Assembly: GCA_020024055.1 (NCBI GenBank)
Contig: JAHHUI010000014.1
Coordinates: 1 to 20,690, forward strand
DNA: 20,690 bases
Direction of reading: 5' to 3'
Origin: Spirochaetaceae bacterium
GTDB lineage: Bacteria > Spirochaetota > Spirochaetia > WRBN01
The stretch's first letter is position 1, and each line of letters opens with the position of its first letter. Shown piece by piece: positions 6,376 to 14,396 of this stretch. The notes beneath the pieces were generated by a model. The model was given only the letters and a program-made list of their open reading frames with translations. It made no database searches and was not told the DNA's origin. Made by a program: the position numbers and the translations under genes.

Positions 6376-9084
6376 TTATATTCTATTTGCTTGCGGGGTG
6401 TTCGGATAGCGTTCTTTAAGAGTTTTTTGAATCACATCACGCTGTGAAGGCATATGATGTCTTTGAAACAACAACCCCGCTTCATACAATGCCTGGGCTG
6501 CAATGTCAGGATATGAGCGGAAAGTCTGCTCAATCAGCAGGAATTCTTTCGCCGCCTGGGTTATGTCTCCCTGCTTTTCATAGATCTGGCTTTTTTCCTT
6601 GCGCGCCTGGAAATATTGCTGGGGCGAAAGCACCAAATTCAATGCTGTGTCATAACTGGAAAGCGCCTGCTGATAATCTTGAATCTTTTTGTAAAAACGT
6701 GCCTGCACAAGATTCACCTGGCTGCGCTCTATTTCGTCCAGGGCTTGTAAAGGCAGATCAGCAAGAATTTTCTGCACTTTGGCCTTTTGGGCTTTGTCCG
6801 CTTTTTCTATCCAGGCTAAAATCAATGGGGCCCTTGTGGCCGCAGGAAGATAAATCTTTCCTGAGCCAAAGAGCAGATTTTGCAAGGTTTTTGCATCGGA
6901 TAATTGGGCAATTTTTCGCGACACCAACAATGCTTCAGCAGAGCCCGAATCTTCTTTGATATAACTTAAATAAGTGTTCAAAGCAGCGACATATTCGCCC
7001 ATGGCCTCTAAATTGCCCGCCTGGGAATATAATGATATCAATTTGAATTCTTTATTTTGAATCTCATTAAAAAGCTCTAAAGCAAGAGAATATTTTTGCG
7101 CTGCGGCTGCCTCTTCAGCCAAGGTGTAGGCCGTTTGATCCACCAGGTCGGGATTGCTGTTGCGCATCTGGCGCAGCATGGGCATCAGGCGATTGTCATT
7201 GCTTTTCAGCATGGCAGAGAGCATGGCCGATGTAGCCTCGCCGTCTGTGCTGTCTTTGCGCAGAGTATCCGTGTTGTCAGCCTGGCGAATACTTAAAGAA
7301 AGCTGATAATTAACAATGGCGGCTGACCAGTTTTTCTGCTTTTCATAACTTTTACCCAGCCAAAAATACGCCGCCTTGCTGCCGTCGGGTTCCTGATTGT
7401 CATTGATAATTGCCTTGAACATATCTGTCGCGGCGCTGTCGCCCGCGCGATAATGGTTCAGTGCAGCCAAATAACGCGCATCGCGCCTGTGGACAAAATC
7501 GCTGCGTGCGGCCAGCGCGTCATAGATTTGGGCGGAACGCGAAAATTGGCCCATGGATGTGTAAATCGCAGCCTGAAGAATTTGCCAGAAGACCAAAGAA
7601 GAATGTTCGTAGATGCCGCTGCTCAGCTGATGCGCTTTGTCTATTTGCTTGGCGAGGAATGCTGCCAGAGCTCTGGCTTGATGAAGAGATTCAAACTCAT
7701 GCGCGTCGGTATTTGCCTGGGCCTGGGCAAAATATTCTTCGGCGCGCACATATTCCGCCCGTCGGGCATAAGCCAGCGCCATATAATAATTTGCCTCTGA
7801 TTTCACCTGCGCATTTGCCGAGATATTCAAGGCCATGCTGCCGTCGGCCATTGCCTGATTATGGTCGCCGTTTTCTGTCGCGGCCCAGCTTTTGCATAAA
7901 TAATAATAGGCCAGCCAATCTGTTTCCGGGGCCTGCTCGATAGGTAGCGTGCCAAGAAATTTCTGTATATCAGAGGCTTTGCCCAATGAGCGCAGGGCCG
8001 CCAGATACAACATATCCCTGTCTGTCCATATTTTTTGTTCCTGATTGTCGTTATTTGCCAGGGAAGGAGAGAGATAATCTTTCAGATTGTCCTTCGCAGC
8101 CGTGAAATTTTTCTGTTCAAAGAGATAAAAAGAGCGGGCATAGCGTGCCTGAATGCCTGTTTCGTGAGTAGAATTTTGTATTTGTTCCAATATGGATACG
8201 GCTTTGTCCGTCTGATTGTTATGCGCGTAATACACGCCTTGAATATAGGAGAGACGATCTTTTTCCTGTTTTGTCAAGGGCATATTGATAAGGGCCAGCA
8301 GAGTTTTTTCGTCTTTATTGTCCGCAGCGCGTATGCCTAATTCCACGCGCGCGATCAGGCGTTCCAGACTGGGACAGGCATCATCGGCAATACTTTGCAG
8401 TAATGCTTCCTGCTGTGTGCCGGCAGAAATCTGCGCCAGGGCAAAATGAGCGGCCGCCGAAAGCGGGCTTTGCGGATATAATGATGCCAGCAGGCGATAA
8501 CGGGCAGCCGCATCGGCCTCGCGCTGCATAAGAGAGTAATTTTGTCCCTGATAAAAAAGGGCATAAGGGATATAGATACTGCCTTTCTCATGGATAATAT
8601 TTTCCAGCACGTCAACGGCCTGGGGATAGTCGCCTTTTGCCATGCGCCCCCGGGCGTAAATGAGCATGGCCTGTGTGTCCTGATGCAGGGGCGGCTGATT
8701 TTGCAGGGCCGCCTGGAGATTTTGGGCCAGATGCTCAACAGGGGATTTTTGTTCCCTTGGCCGGCCCAGCAGGGCCAAAGCCTCATCGGGTTTTTTAAGA
8801 TCAACTAAGGCCAGGGCGTGCCAGAAATTTTTGCCCGCTATGACTGTATCGGTTTTGTCAATTTTTTGAAAAAAAAGATCGGCTAAAGCGCTTTGTCCGC
8901 TTATCATCGAGGCCAAAGCCGCTTCATACAGCTGCACGGCGTCCGGATTTTCCCGTGAGGAAATATTTTCTAGAATTTGCCACAGAGATTCGCTGTCGAA
9001 TTCATTTTGGGCCTGAATATTTTTTAAGGGAAAAAGAAGTAATAGAAAAAGGTAAGCAATAGTGAATAAAAAGCAGTTTTTCAT
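6376..9084 (-). CDS. Exported large tetratricopeptide-repeat protein
   Basis: A 902-residue protein with an N-terminal signal peptide (MKNCFLFT, a hydrophobic core, and a likely cut after IQA near residue 25). The rest is almost wholly alpha-helical TPR-like repeats: recurrent A-x-x-x-Y/F patterns such as ALFYQGQNY, YYMALAYARRAEY and AAYFWLGKSYEKQKNW. Such scaffolds hold protein complexes, commonly at the inner face of the outer membrane or in the periplasm; no enzyme domain is visible. The ATG at 9084 is preferred to the GTG at 9096 because the signal peptide then has a normal length. It is first in a three-gene run with the flavoprotein and carboxypeptidase. Partner proteins are unknown. 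Confidence 0.85.
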   Translation of the reverse strand: MKNCFLFTIAYLFLLLLFPLKNIQAQNEFDSESLWQILENISSRENPDAVQLYEAALASMISGQSALADLFFQKIDKTDTVIAGKNFWHALALVDLKKPDEALALLGRPREQKSPVEHLAQNLQAALQNQPPLHQDTQAMLIYARGRMAKGDYPQAVDVLENIIHEKGSIYIPYALFYQGQNYSLMQREADAAARYRLLASLYPQSPLSAAAHFALAQISAGTQQEALLQSIADDACPSLERLIARVELGIRAADNKDEKTLLALINMPLTKQEKDRLSYIQGVYYAHNNQTDKAVSILEQIQNSTHETGIQARYARSFYLFEQKNFTAAKDNLKDYLSPSLANNDNQEQKIWTDRDMLYLAALRSLGKASDIQKFLGTLPIEQAPETDWLAYYYLCKSWAATENGDHNQAMADGSMALNISANAQVKSEANYYMALAYARRAEYVRAEEYFAQAQANTDAHEFESLHQARALAAFLAKQIDKAHQLSSGIYEHSSLVFWQILQAAIYTSMGQFSRSAQIYDALAARSDFVHRRDARYLAALNHYRAGDSAATDMFKAIINDNQEPDGSKAAYFWLGKSYEKQKNWSAAIVNYQLSLSIRQADNTDTLRKDSTDGEATSAMLSAMLKSNDNRLMPMLRQMRNSNPDLVDQTAYTLAEEAAAAQKYSLALELFNEIQNKEFKLISLYSQAGNLEAMGEYVAALNTYLSYIKEDSGSAEALLVSRKIAQLSDAKTLQNLLFGSGKIYLPAATRAPLILAWIEKADKAQKAKVQKILADLPLQALDEIERSQVNLVQARFYKKIQDYQQALSSYDTALNLVLSPQQYFQARKEKSQIYEKQGDITQAAKEFLLIEQTFRSYPDIAAQALYEAGLLFQRHHMPSQRDVIQKTLKERYPNTPQANRI

Positions 9085-9114
9085 ATGAAAACACACCCGA
9101 CTGATTCACGCAGG

Positions 9115-9142
9115 TTTATAAGATTGAGTCTCGGCATGAAAA
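9115..9142 (-). promoter_or_regulatory. Candidate promoter of the TPR gene run
   Basis: On the minus strand TTTTCA (9137-9142) and TATAAA (9115-9120) are 16 bases apart, giving a start point near 9108 and a leader of about 24 bases. The -10 is good and the -35 matches four of six consensus bases. Confidence 0.4.
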
Positions 9143-9380
9143 AAAGACTTCTTAAGAATTAAGGAATAGAGTTTGCCCAGGTGTAAAAATATGTGTAATT
9201 TTTAATTAAAAGAGAAAGGAAAAGCAAGCCTCGGCAGACAGACTGAAAATTTTAAAAAAGCTTTAAAAAATGAATAAAAGGTTGAACATTCTTGAAAATC
9301 GGTAAATTTACATAAAAAACTTGCGTCAAGTGCTAGACCATTATAAGTTGATTATGTTAAAGTAAAAAGTGTAGTCTTTA
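9143..9380. other. AT-rich spacer between divergent operons
   Basis: This part of the roughly 440-base gap between the TPR gene and the V-ATPase operon holds no credible gene. It has A/T runs, a short TTCTTAAGAA palindrome (9149-9158) that could be chance, and a possible plus-strand promoter, TTGCGT (9321-9326) with TATAAG (9342-9347) at a short 15-base spacing. That promoter would start transcripts near 9354, ahead of the structured leader. Confidence 0.4.
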
Positions 9381-9465
9381 GCCCCTTACGGGCGGGTGCT
9401 GTAGAGTTGTTTTTCCTTATGATGAAAAAATACTTGGGGAACAGCATTTCAGTGGCCCCTTTTTT
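9381..9465 (+). promoter_or_regulatory. Structured leader with terminator-like end before the V-ATPase operon
   Basis: Several pairings can form. They are a four-pair hairpin (9381-9384 with 9390-9393), an eight-pair helix (9395-9402 with 9441-9448, two G-U), an inner hairpin TTTTTC/GAAAAA (9410-9415 with 9424-9429), and a GGGG/CCCC stem (9436-9439 with 9456-9459) followed by six T. The last stem encloses one arm of the eight-pair helix, so the two would either compete or form a pseudoknot. It may be an attenuator of the V-ATPase genes or a small separate RNA. No known riboswitch class is recognised. Confidence 0.4.
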
Positions 9466-9524
9466 CATTGGTGGCATATTTAAACTAAGCGTACAACGTG
9501 AAAGAGAGGAGAATATCTGTAAAA

Positions 9525-10133
9525 ATGGAAATGCAGTTAGGTGAACTTATTCAAAAGATTAAAGAGGATGGCGTTGTAAGTGCACAGCAGCAGTCTGTAC
9601 GTATCATTCAGGAAGCTGAACAGCGCGCCCAGGCTTTGATAAAGAGCGCCGAAGAACGCGCGCAGAAAATTGAAGAAGAGGCAAAAGCCAAAGCCGCTCA
9701 GGACGAGGCCCGCGGTCGTGAGGCATTGGTGCAGGCCAGCCGTGACTTGCTGCTGAATATGACCAATAGAATTACATCTTTGCTGGATGCTTCCCTGGGT
9801 AAGGCCGTGGCCCAGGCCGCCGATGAAAAGACATTGAATACTTTGATTGGTTCTGTATTGAAAGGTATGGATAAGAAAAATGATTATGTCATTGAATTAT
9901 CCCCCGGCGATGCCCAGAAAATGGGTGAAGCCTTAATTGCCTCTTTGGGTAAAGAGGTGAAAGGCGGCCTGGAGATTCATCCTACAAAGATGGTGGAAGC
10001 CGGATTTAGAATTCAGGAAAAAGAGGGTAGGGCTTTTTATGATTTTTCCAGCAAGACCATTGCAGAAAATCTTGCTGCCTATGTGAACCCTAAATTGGCA
10101 GAGGATATTAAGAAAGCAGCTGGTTTAAGCTAG
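9525..10133 (+). CDS. atpE: V-type ATPase subunit E (peripheral stalk)
   Basis: Part of the peripheral stalk that holds the catalytic head of the V/A-type ATPase still while the rotor turns. The 203-residue protein has a long charged N-terminal coiled coil (about residues 5-75, rich in Gln, Glu, Arg, Ala repeats such as EAEQRAQALI) and a compact C-terminal alpha/beta domain, as in bacterial and archaeal E subunits. The ATG at 9525 is taken as start; an AGGAG (9507-9511) is present but 13 bases away, longer than usual. The in-frame GTG at 9498 lies before that site and is unlikely. It is the first gene of the seven-gene operon. Confidence 0.9.
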   Translation: MEMQLGELIQKIKEDGVVSAQQQSVRIIQEAEQRAQALIKSAEERAQKIEEEAKAKAAQDEARGREALVQASRDLLLNMTNRITSLLDASLGKAVAQAADEKTLNTLIGSVLKGMDKKNDYVIELSPGDAQKMGEALIASLGKEVKGGLEIHPTKMVEAGFRIQEKEGRAFYDFSSKTIAENLAAYVNPKLAEDIKKAAGLS

Positions 10134-10149
10134 GGAAGGGGGTAGGGAA

Positions 10150-10716
10150 TTGGCAAATTTATGTTACCTGCTATCCAGCTTGCCAACATTGTTTTTTGGC
10201 AGAAATCCTCAAATTACTTATGAGGATTTTTTGGATGCTGCAAGTCGTTCGCTCAGTGTCTCTGAGTTTAAGAGATTAAAATCTTTCAGCAACAGCCGGC
10301 CGCCGTCGGTGCTTGACGGCATGAATGGTCTGGAAAAGGAATATTGGAACTGGGAGATTAGTCTGCGTAATGAACTGGTGCGCCTGAGGGCTGAGGTGCT
10401 GGGTGTGAAGCCGGATCGTTATTTAAATAATTATGGCAGTGCCGGCCTGGCCGCGACTGTGGCGCGTGATGCCTTTCGTGAGGATGATCCGTTAAAGGTG
10501 GAAGAGTATTTAACCAGGATTCGTTATGATTGGTTAGAGTCTCAAAAGGGTGGGCGTATTTTTGATTTTGATGTCTTGTTGATTTATTCCATGCAGCTGC
10601 AGCTTTTGCAGCGTTATCATTCTTTTGATGAAAGTATTGGTCGTGAGAATTATAATCGAGTATATAACGCGTTCTTAAGTGAGGCGGAATCTGTGTTATT
10701 GGAGAATATTTCATGA
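10150..10716 (+). CDS. DUF2764 protein of the V-ATPase operon
   Basis: A 188-residue, mostly alpha-helical protein that occupies the second place in the operon, between subunits E and A. The N-terminus ANLCYLLSSLPTLFFG fits the family opening (a tyrosine/leucine stretch followed by SLP), which supports the TTG start at 10150; AAGGGGG lies seven bases before it. The same unassigned gene stands at this place in Borrelia, Treponema and Chlamydia V-ATPase operons. It ends in an ATGA overlap with atpA, so it is translated in step with the catalytic subunit. Its role is not established. A central-stalk function replacing subunit C (V-ATPase d) is a reasonable inference, since no C-like gene is present. 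Confidence 0.85.
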   Translation: MANLCYLLSSLPTLFFGRNPQITYEDFLDAASRSLSVSEFKRLKSFSNSRPPSVLDGMNGLEKEYWNWEISLRNELVRLRAEVLGVKPDRYLNNYGSAGLAATVARDAFREDDPLKVEEYLTRIRYDWLESQKGGRIFDFDVLLIYSMQLQLLQRYHSFDESIGRENYNRVYNAFLSEAESVLLENIS

Positions 10717-12479
10717 GTAAAGGTGTTGTCAAAGGTCTTAACGGCAATATGGCCACAGTGGAATTTGATGGATTTGTGTCTATGAATGAAGTGGCCTATA
10801 TTGTGACAAGTGAAGGAGACAGACTGAAAAGCGAGATTATCCGCGTGCGTGGAAATGCTTGCCAGGTTCAGGTATTTGAAATTACCCGCGGTGTGCGCGT
10901 GGGAGACCAAGTGGAATTTACCGGCGAGCTGCTTTCCGCCCAGTTGGGCCCGGGTCTTTTGGGTCAGATTTATGATGGTTTGCAGAACCCGCTGCCCGAA
11001 TTGGCAGAAAAAGTAGGGTTTTTCCTGAAGAGGGGTGTGTATTTAGACCAGCTGCCCTCTCAGAAGAGATGGGATTTTGCTCCTTCTGTGAAGGCGGGTG
11101 ACAGCGTGGAAGCCGGTGATGCCATTGGCACTGTGCCTGAGGGCCCGTTCCAGCACAAGATTATGGTCCCTTTCGGTGTGCAGGGCGCATATAAAGTGAA
11201 GTCGATTAAGTCCAGCGGTACCTATACCGTGAATGAGGCCATTGCCGAGATTGAATCGGAGAATGGCGATGTGATGCCTTTGTTTTTAAGCTTTAATTGG
11301 CCAATTAAGAGGGCAGTGACCTGCTATGCAGAGCGCCTGAAACCCAAGGATCCCATGGTGACGAAGCTGCGCATTATCGATGCTTTCCTGCCTGTGGCCA
11401 AGGGTGGTACTTTCTGTACACCTGGGCCTTTTGGCGCCGGAAAGACAGTGCTTCAGCAGATGATCAGCCGCAATGCCGACGTAGACGTTGTAATTATTGC
11501 TGCCTGTGGTGAGCGTGCCGGTGAGGTTGTGGAAACCCTGAAGGAATTCCCTGAATTGACAGACCCGCGTACCGGCAAGAGCCTGATGGAGCGTACTATT
11601 ATTATTGCCAATACAAGCTCGATGCCTGTAGCCAGTCGTGAGGCATCTGTGTATACAGCGGTGACGATGGCTGAGTATTATCGCCAGATGGGCCTGCATG
11701 TTCTGCTTTTGGCAGACTCGACCAGCCGCTGGGCCCAGGCCATGCGCGAGATGAGTAGTCGCCTGGAAGAGATTCCCGGTGAGGAAGCTTTCCCTGCTTA
11801 TTTGGAATCGACCATTGCGGCATTTTATGAGCGCGCCGGTTTGGTGAAGCTGAAAAATGGCAAGCTGGGTTCTGTCACAATTGGCGGTTCCGTCAGCCCT
11901 GCCGGTGGTAACTTTGAAGAGCCTGTGACACAGGCTACATTGAAAGTGGTGGGTTGTTTCCTGGGTCTTTCGCGTGAGCGTTCTGACGCACGTAAATATC
12001 CGGCCATTCAGCCTATTGATTCCTGGAGCAAATACACAGGTATTATTGATCCGGTAAAAATGGAATTTGCCCGCACCATTCTCAATCGTGGTATTGAGGT
12101 GGACCAGATGATGAAAGTGGTGGGTGAAGAGGGTACCAGCAATGATGACTATCTACTGTATCTGAAAGAGGAATTCTTGGATTCTGTCTATCTTCAGCAA
12201 AATGGTTTTGATCCTTTTGACGCGAGTGTCAGCCCTGAGAGACAGGCTCATGTATTCGAGATTATTCTCTCGATTCTGGCCAGCCAGCTGAAATTTGACG
12301 ACAAGAATGCAGCCCGCAGCTGGTTTGCTCAGATACGTCAGCGTTGTTTGGACTGGAACGGAACCGAATGGGACAGCGCTGAATTTAAGAAGCTGGAGAC
12401 AGATATCATTGCGTCTTTGAAAGAGCGTCAGACCGGAGAATATTTGCAGGGTGCACCGGTGTTGAAGGGGGAGAGATAG
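10713..12479 (+). CDS. atpA: V-type ATPase catalytic subunit A
   Basis: The nucleotide-hydrolysing subunit of the V1 head, alternating with B in a hexamer. At 588 residues it has the normal length. The N-terminal beta-barrel is followed by the long non-homologous insert typical of A subunits (about residues 110-195) and the P-loop GPFGAGKT (238-245, Lys244). Next come CGERAGEV, with the catalytic glutamate region, and the SRWAQAMREMSSRLEEIPGE segment of the nucleotide domain. A helical C-terminal domain ends the protein. The start ATG overlaps the previous stop as ATGA. All key motifs are intact. Confidence 0.97.
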   Translation: MSKGVVKGLNGNMATVEFDGFVSMNEVAYIVTSEGDRLKSEIIRVRGNACQVQVFEITRGVRVGDQVEFTGELLSAQLGPGLLGQIYDGLQNPLPELAEKVGFFLKRGVYLDQLPSQKRWDFAPSVKAGDSVEAGDAIGTVPEGPFQHKIMVPFGVQGAYKVKSIKSSGTYTVNEAIAEIESENGDVMPLFLSFNWPIKRAVTCYAERLKPKDPMVTKLRIIDAFLPVAKGGTFCTPGPFGAGKTVLQQMISRNADVDVVIIAACGERAGEVVETLKEFPELTDPRTGKSLMERTIIIANTSSMPVASREASVYTAVTMAEYYRQMGLHVLLLADSTSRWAQAMREMSSRLEEIPGEEAFPAYLESTIAAFYERAGLVKLKNGKLGSVTIGGSVSPAGGNFEEPVTQATLKVVGCFLGLSRERSDARKYPAIQPIDSWSKYTGIIDPVKMEFARTILNRGIEVDQMMKVVGEEGTSNDDYLLYLKEEFLDSVYLQQNGFDPFDASVSPERQAHVFEIILSILASQLKFDDKNAARSWFAQIRQRCLDWNGTEWDSAEFKKLETDIIASLKERQTGEYLQGAPVLKGER

Positions 12480-12483
12480 GTTT

Positions 12484-13779
12484 ATGACGAAAGTTTATAA
12501 TCGTATTGAAAGTATCTCTGGTAACGTTATCAGCGTACGTGCCAGCGGTGTGAAGTATGAAGACTTGGCTGAAATTAAAACACGTTTTGGTTCCAGTCTG
12601 GCTCAGGTAATTAAGCTGGATGGTGATATGGTCAGTCTTCAAGTTTTCTCCAGTGGCCGCGGTGTCACCACGAATGATGAAGTACGCTTTTTGGGTCATC
12701 CGATGGAAGTCAGCTTCAGCGAAAATCTTTTAGGCCGTATTTTTGACGGATCGGGTGATCCGCGCGACAATGGCCCCAAGCTGACTGAAAATATGGTGGA
12801 AATTGGTGGTCCGTCTTTCAACCCTGCCAAGCGTATTGTTCCTAAGCAGATGATGCGCACGGGTATTCCGATGATTGACTTGTTCAATACATTGGTGATG
12901 AGCCAGAAAATTCCAATTTTCAGTATTTCTGGTGAGCCCTATAACCAATTACTGGCTCGTATTGCCATGCAGGCCAAGGCCGATGTGATTATCCTGGGTG
13001 GTATGGGTTTGAAATATGATGACTATTTATACTTTAAAGAAACCCTGGAGGAAGGCGGCGCGCTGAGCAGAACCAGTATGTTCATTCATACAGCCAGCGA
13101 CCCTGTGGTTGAATGTCTGATGGTGCCGGATATGAGCTTGGCTGTGGCCGAGCAATTTGCCTTGAAGGGTAAAGATGTGCTTGTTCTGTTGACAGATATG
13201 ACAAACTTTGCCGACGCCATGAAGGAAATTGCCATTACTCAGGAGCAGGTGCCTTCTAACCGTGGTTACCCTGGTGACCTGTATAGCCAGCTGGCCAGCC
13301 GCTATGAAAAAGCGGTGGATATTGAAGGAACTGATTTTGGGTCAATCACCATTTTAGCCGTGACAACCATGCCCGGTGGTGACGTAACTCATCCGGTTCC
13401 CGACAATACTGGTTATATCACCGAAGGTCAGTTCTATCTGCGTGGCGGACGTATCGAACCTTTTGGTTCTTTGTCTCGCTTGAAGCAACAGGTGAATGGC
13501 ACTACACGCAAAGATCATCGTGTTTTGATGGATAGTTTGATTAAGCTGTATGCCAGCTATAAAGACTCCCTGGAGAAGAAATCGATGGGTTTCACCATGT
13601 CTGAATGGGATGAAAAACTGCTGAAATATGGCCGTCTTTTTGAAGAACAGATGATGGATTTATCCGTGAATATTTCTTTGGAAGATGCATTGGACAATGG
13701 CTGGAAGATTCTGGCTGCTTGTTTCAGCCCTGAAGAAACAGGAATCCGCAGTGATTTACTGAAGGAGTTCTGGCCCTAG
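12484..13779 (+). CDS. atpB: V-type ATPase regulatory subunit B
   Basis: The non-catalytic partner of subunit A in the V1 hexamer. The 431-residue sequence has the N-terminal barrel, then SGEPYNQLLARIA (from 149) where subunit A has its P-loop. The glycine-lysine signature is lost here, as is normal for B. Downstream are the conserved PSNRGYPGDLYSQLASRYEKA segment, which supplies residues to the A-B interface, and TMPGGDVTHPVPDNTGYITEGQ. It begins four bases after atpA, with GGGGGAGAG as the ribosome site inside the end of atpA. Length is slightly short for the family but nothing is missing. Confidence 0.97.
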   Translation: MTKVYNRIESISGNVISVRASGVKYEDLAEIKTRFGSSLAQVIKLDGDMVSLQVFSSGRGVTTNDEVRFLGHPMEVSFSENLLGRIFDGSGDPRDNGPKLTENMVEIGGPSFNPAKRIVPKQMMRTGIPMIDLFNTLVMSQKIPIFSISGEPYNQLLARIAMQAKADVIILGGMGLKYDDYLYFKETLEEGGALSRTSMFIHTASDPVVECLMVPDMSLAVAEQFALKGKDVLVLLTDMTNFADAMKEIAITQEQVPSNRGYPGDLYSQLASRYEKAVDIEGTDFGSITILAVTTMPGGDVTHPVPDNTGYITEGQFYLRGGRIEPFGSLSRLKQQVNGTTRKDHRVLMDSLIKLYASYKDSLEKKSMGFTMSEWDEKLLKYGRLFEEQMMDLSVNISLEDALDNGWKILAACFSPEETGIRSDLLKEFWP

Positions 13780-13791
13780 GGAGGTGTAGGT

Positions 13792-14394
13792 ATGGCAACG
13801 ATTAAGCTGACCAAAAATGAGCTGAAAAGACAAAAAGATCAGCTCAAAATGTTTAAACGCTATTTACCTACTCTGGTTTTGAAGAAGCAGCAGTTGCAGG
13901 CTGAGATCTGGGCTGCTGAACGAGAACTGAATGAATGCCAAGAAGCCTATGAAAAATTGTTGAAGCAATTTGATAGTTGGATTGGGGTTTTTGGCGAGCC
14001 GGTTGGGTTTGAAGATGGGTTTTTCCGTCTGACAGAACTTCAAATTGAGCGTGGAAATGTGGCAGGTGTCAGCATTCCTATATATAAAAGCGCGAAATTT
14101 GAGCCTGTGCCGTATGATTTGTTTTTAGTTCCCGTGTGGGTAGATAAAGCAGCTGTGAATATGCAGAAGGCAATGGAATACGACATTCGTGTGCGCGTGG
14201 CGCAAAGAAAGGTTGAGCTCTTGCGTTATGAACTGCGTGTAACAACTCAAAGGGTAAATCTCTTTGAAAAGGTAAAAATTCCTGAATGCAAAGAGAATAT
14301 TCGTAAAATCAGCGTGTATTTGGGCGATGCTCAAACCGCTGAAGTTGTGCGCGGCAAACTGAGCAAGAAAAAACTGGAAGGAGTCGGGGCTTAA
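13792..14394 (+). CDS. atpD: V-type ATPase subunit D (central rotor shaft)
   Basis: The central shaft that turns inside the A3B3 head and passes torque to the membrane ring. The 200-residue protein shows the family pattern. The N-terminal helix contains KLTKNELKRQKDQLKMFKRYLPTL-type sequence and a second helix with LKKQQLQAE. A variable middle follows, and then a long C-terminal helix (RKVELLRYELRVTTQRVNLFEKVKIP) that forms the antiparallel coiled coil. A GGAGG ribosome site precedes the ATG. It is followed two bases later by atpI. Confidence 0.95.
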   Translation: MATIKLTKNELKRQKDQLKMFKRYLPTLVLKKQQLQAEIWAAERELNECQEAYEKLLKQFDSWIGVFGEPVGFEDGFFRLTELQIERGNVAGVSIPIYKSAKFEPVPYDLFLVPVWVDKAAVNMQKAMEYDIRVRVAQRKVELLRYELRVTTQRVNLFEKVKIPECKENIRKISVYLGDAQTAEVVRGKLSKKKLEGVGA

Positions 14395-14396
14395 GT

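Noticed and set aside
6444..8808. Open frames of 85-171 codons opposite the TPR gene
   Set aside because: Composition is rich in Cys, Pro, Arg and His as expected for antisense reading, and none has a credible start region.
9149..9158. TTCTTAAGAA palindrome as an operator
   Set aside because: Ten bases of A/T-rich palindrome in an A/T-rich spacer is likely by chance, and no second copy is seen.
13000..13800. Loss of the P-loop in atpB as a sign of a broken gene
   Set aside because: Subunit B of V/A-type ATPases normally lacks a standard P-loop; the gene is otherwise intact.
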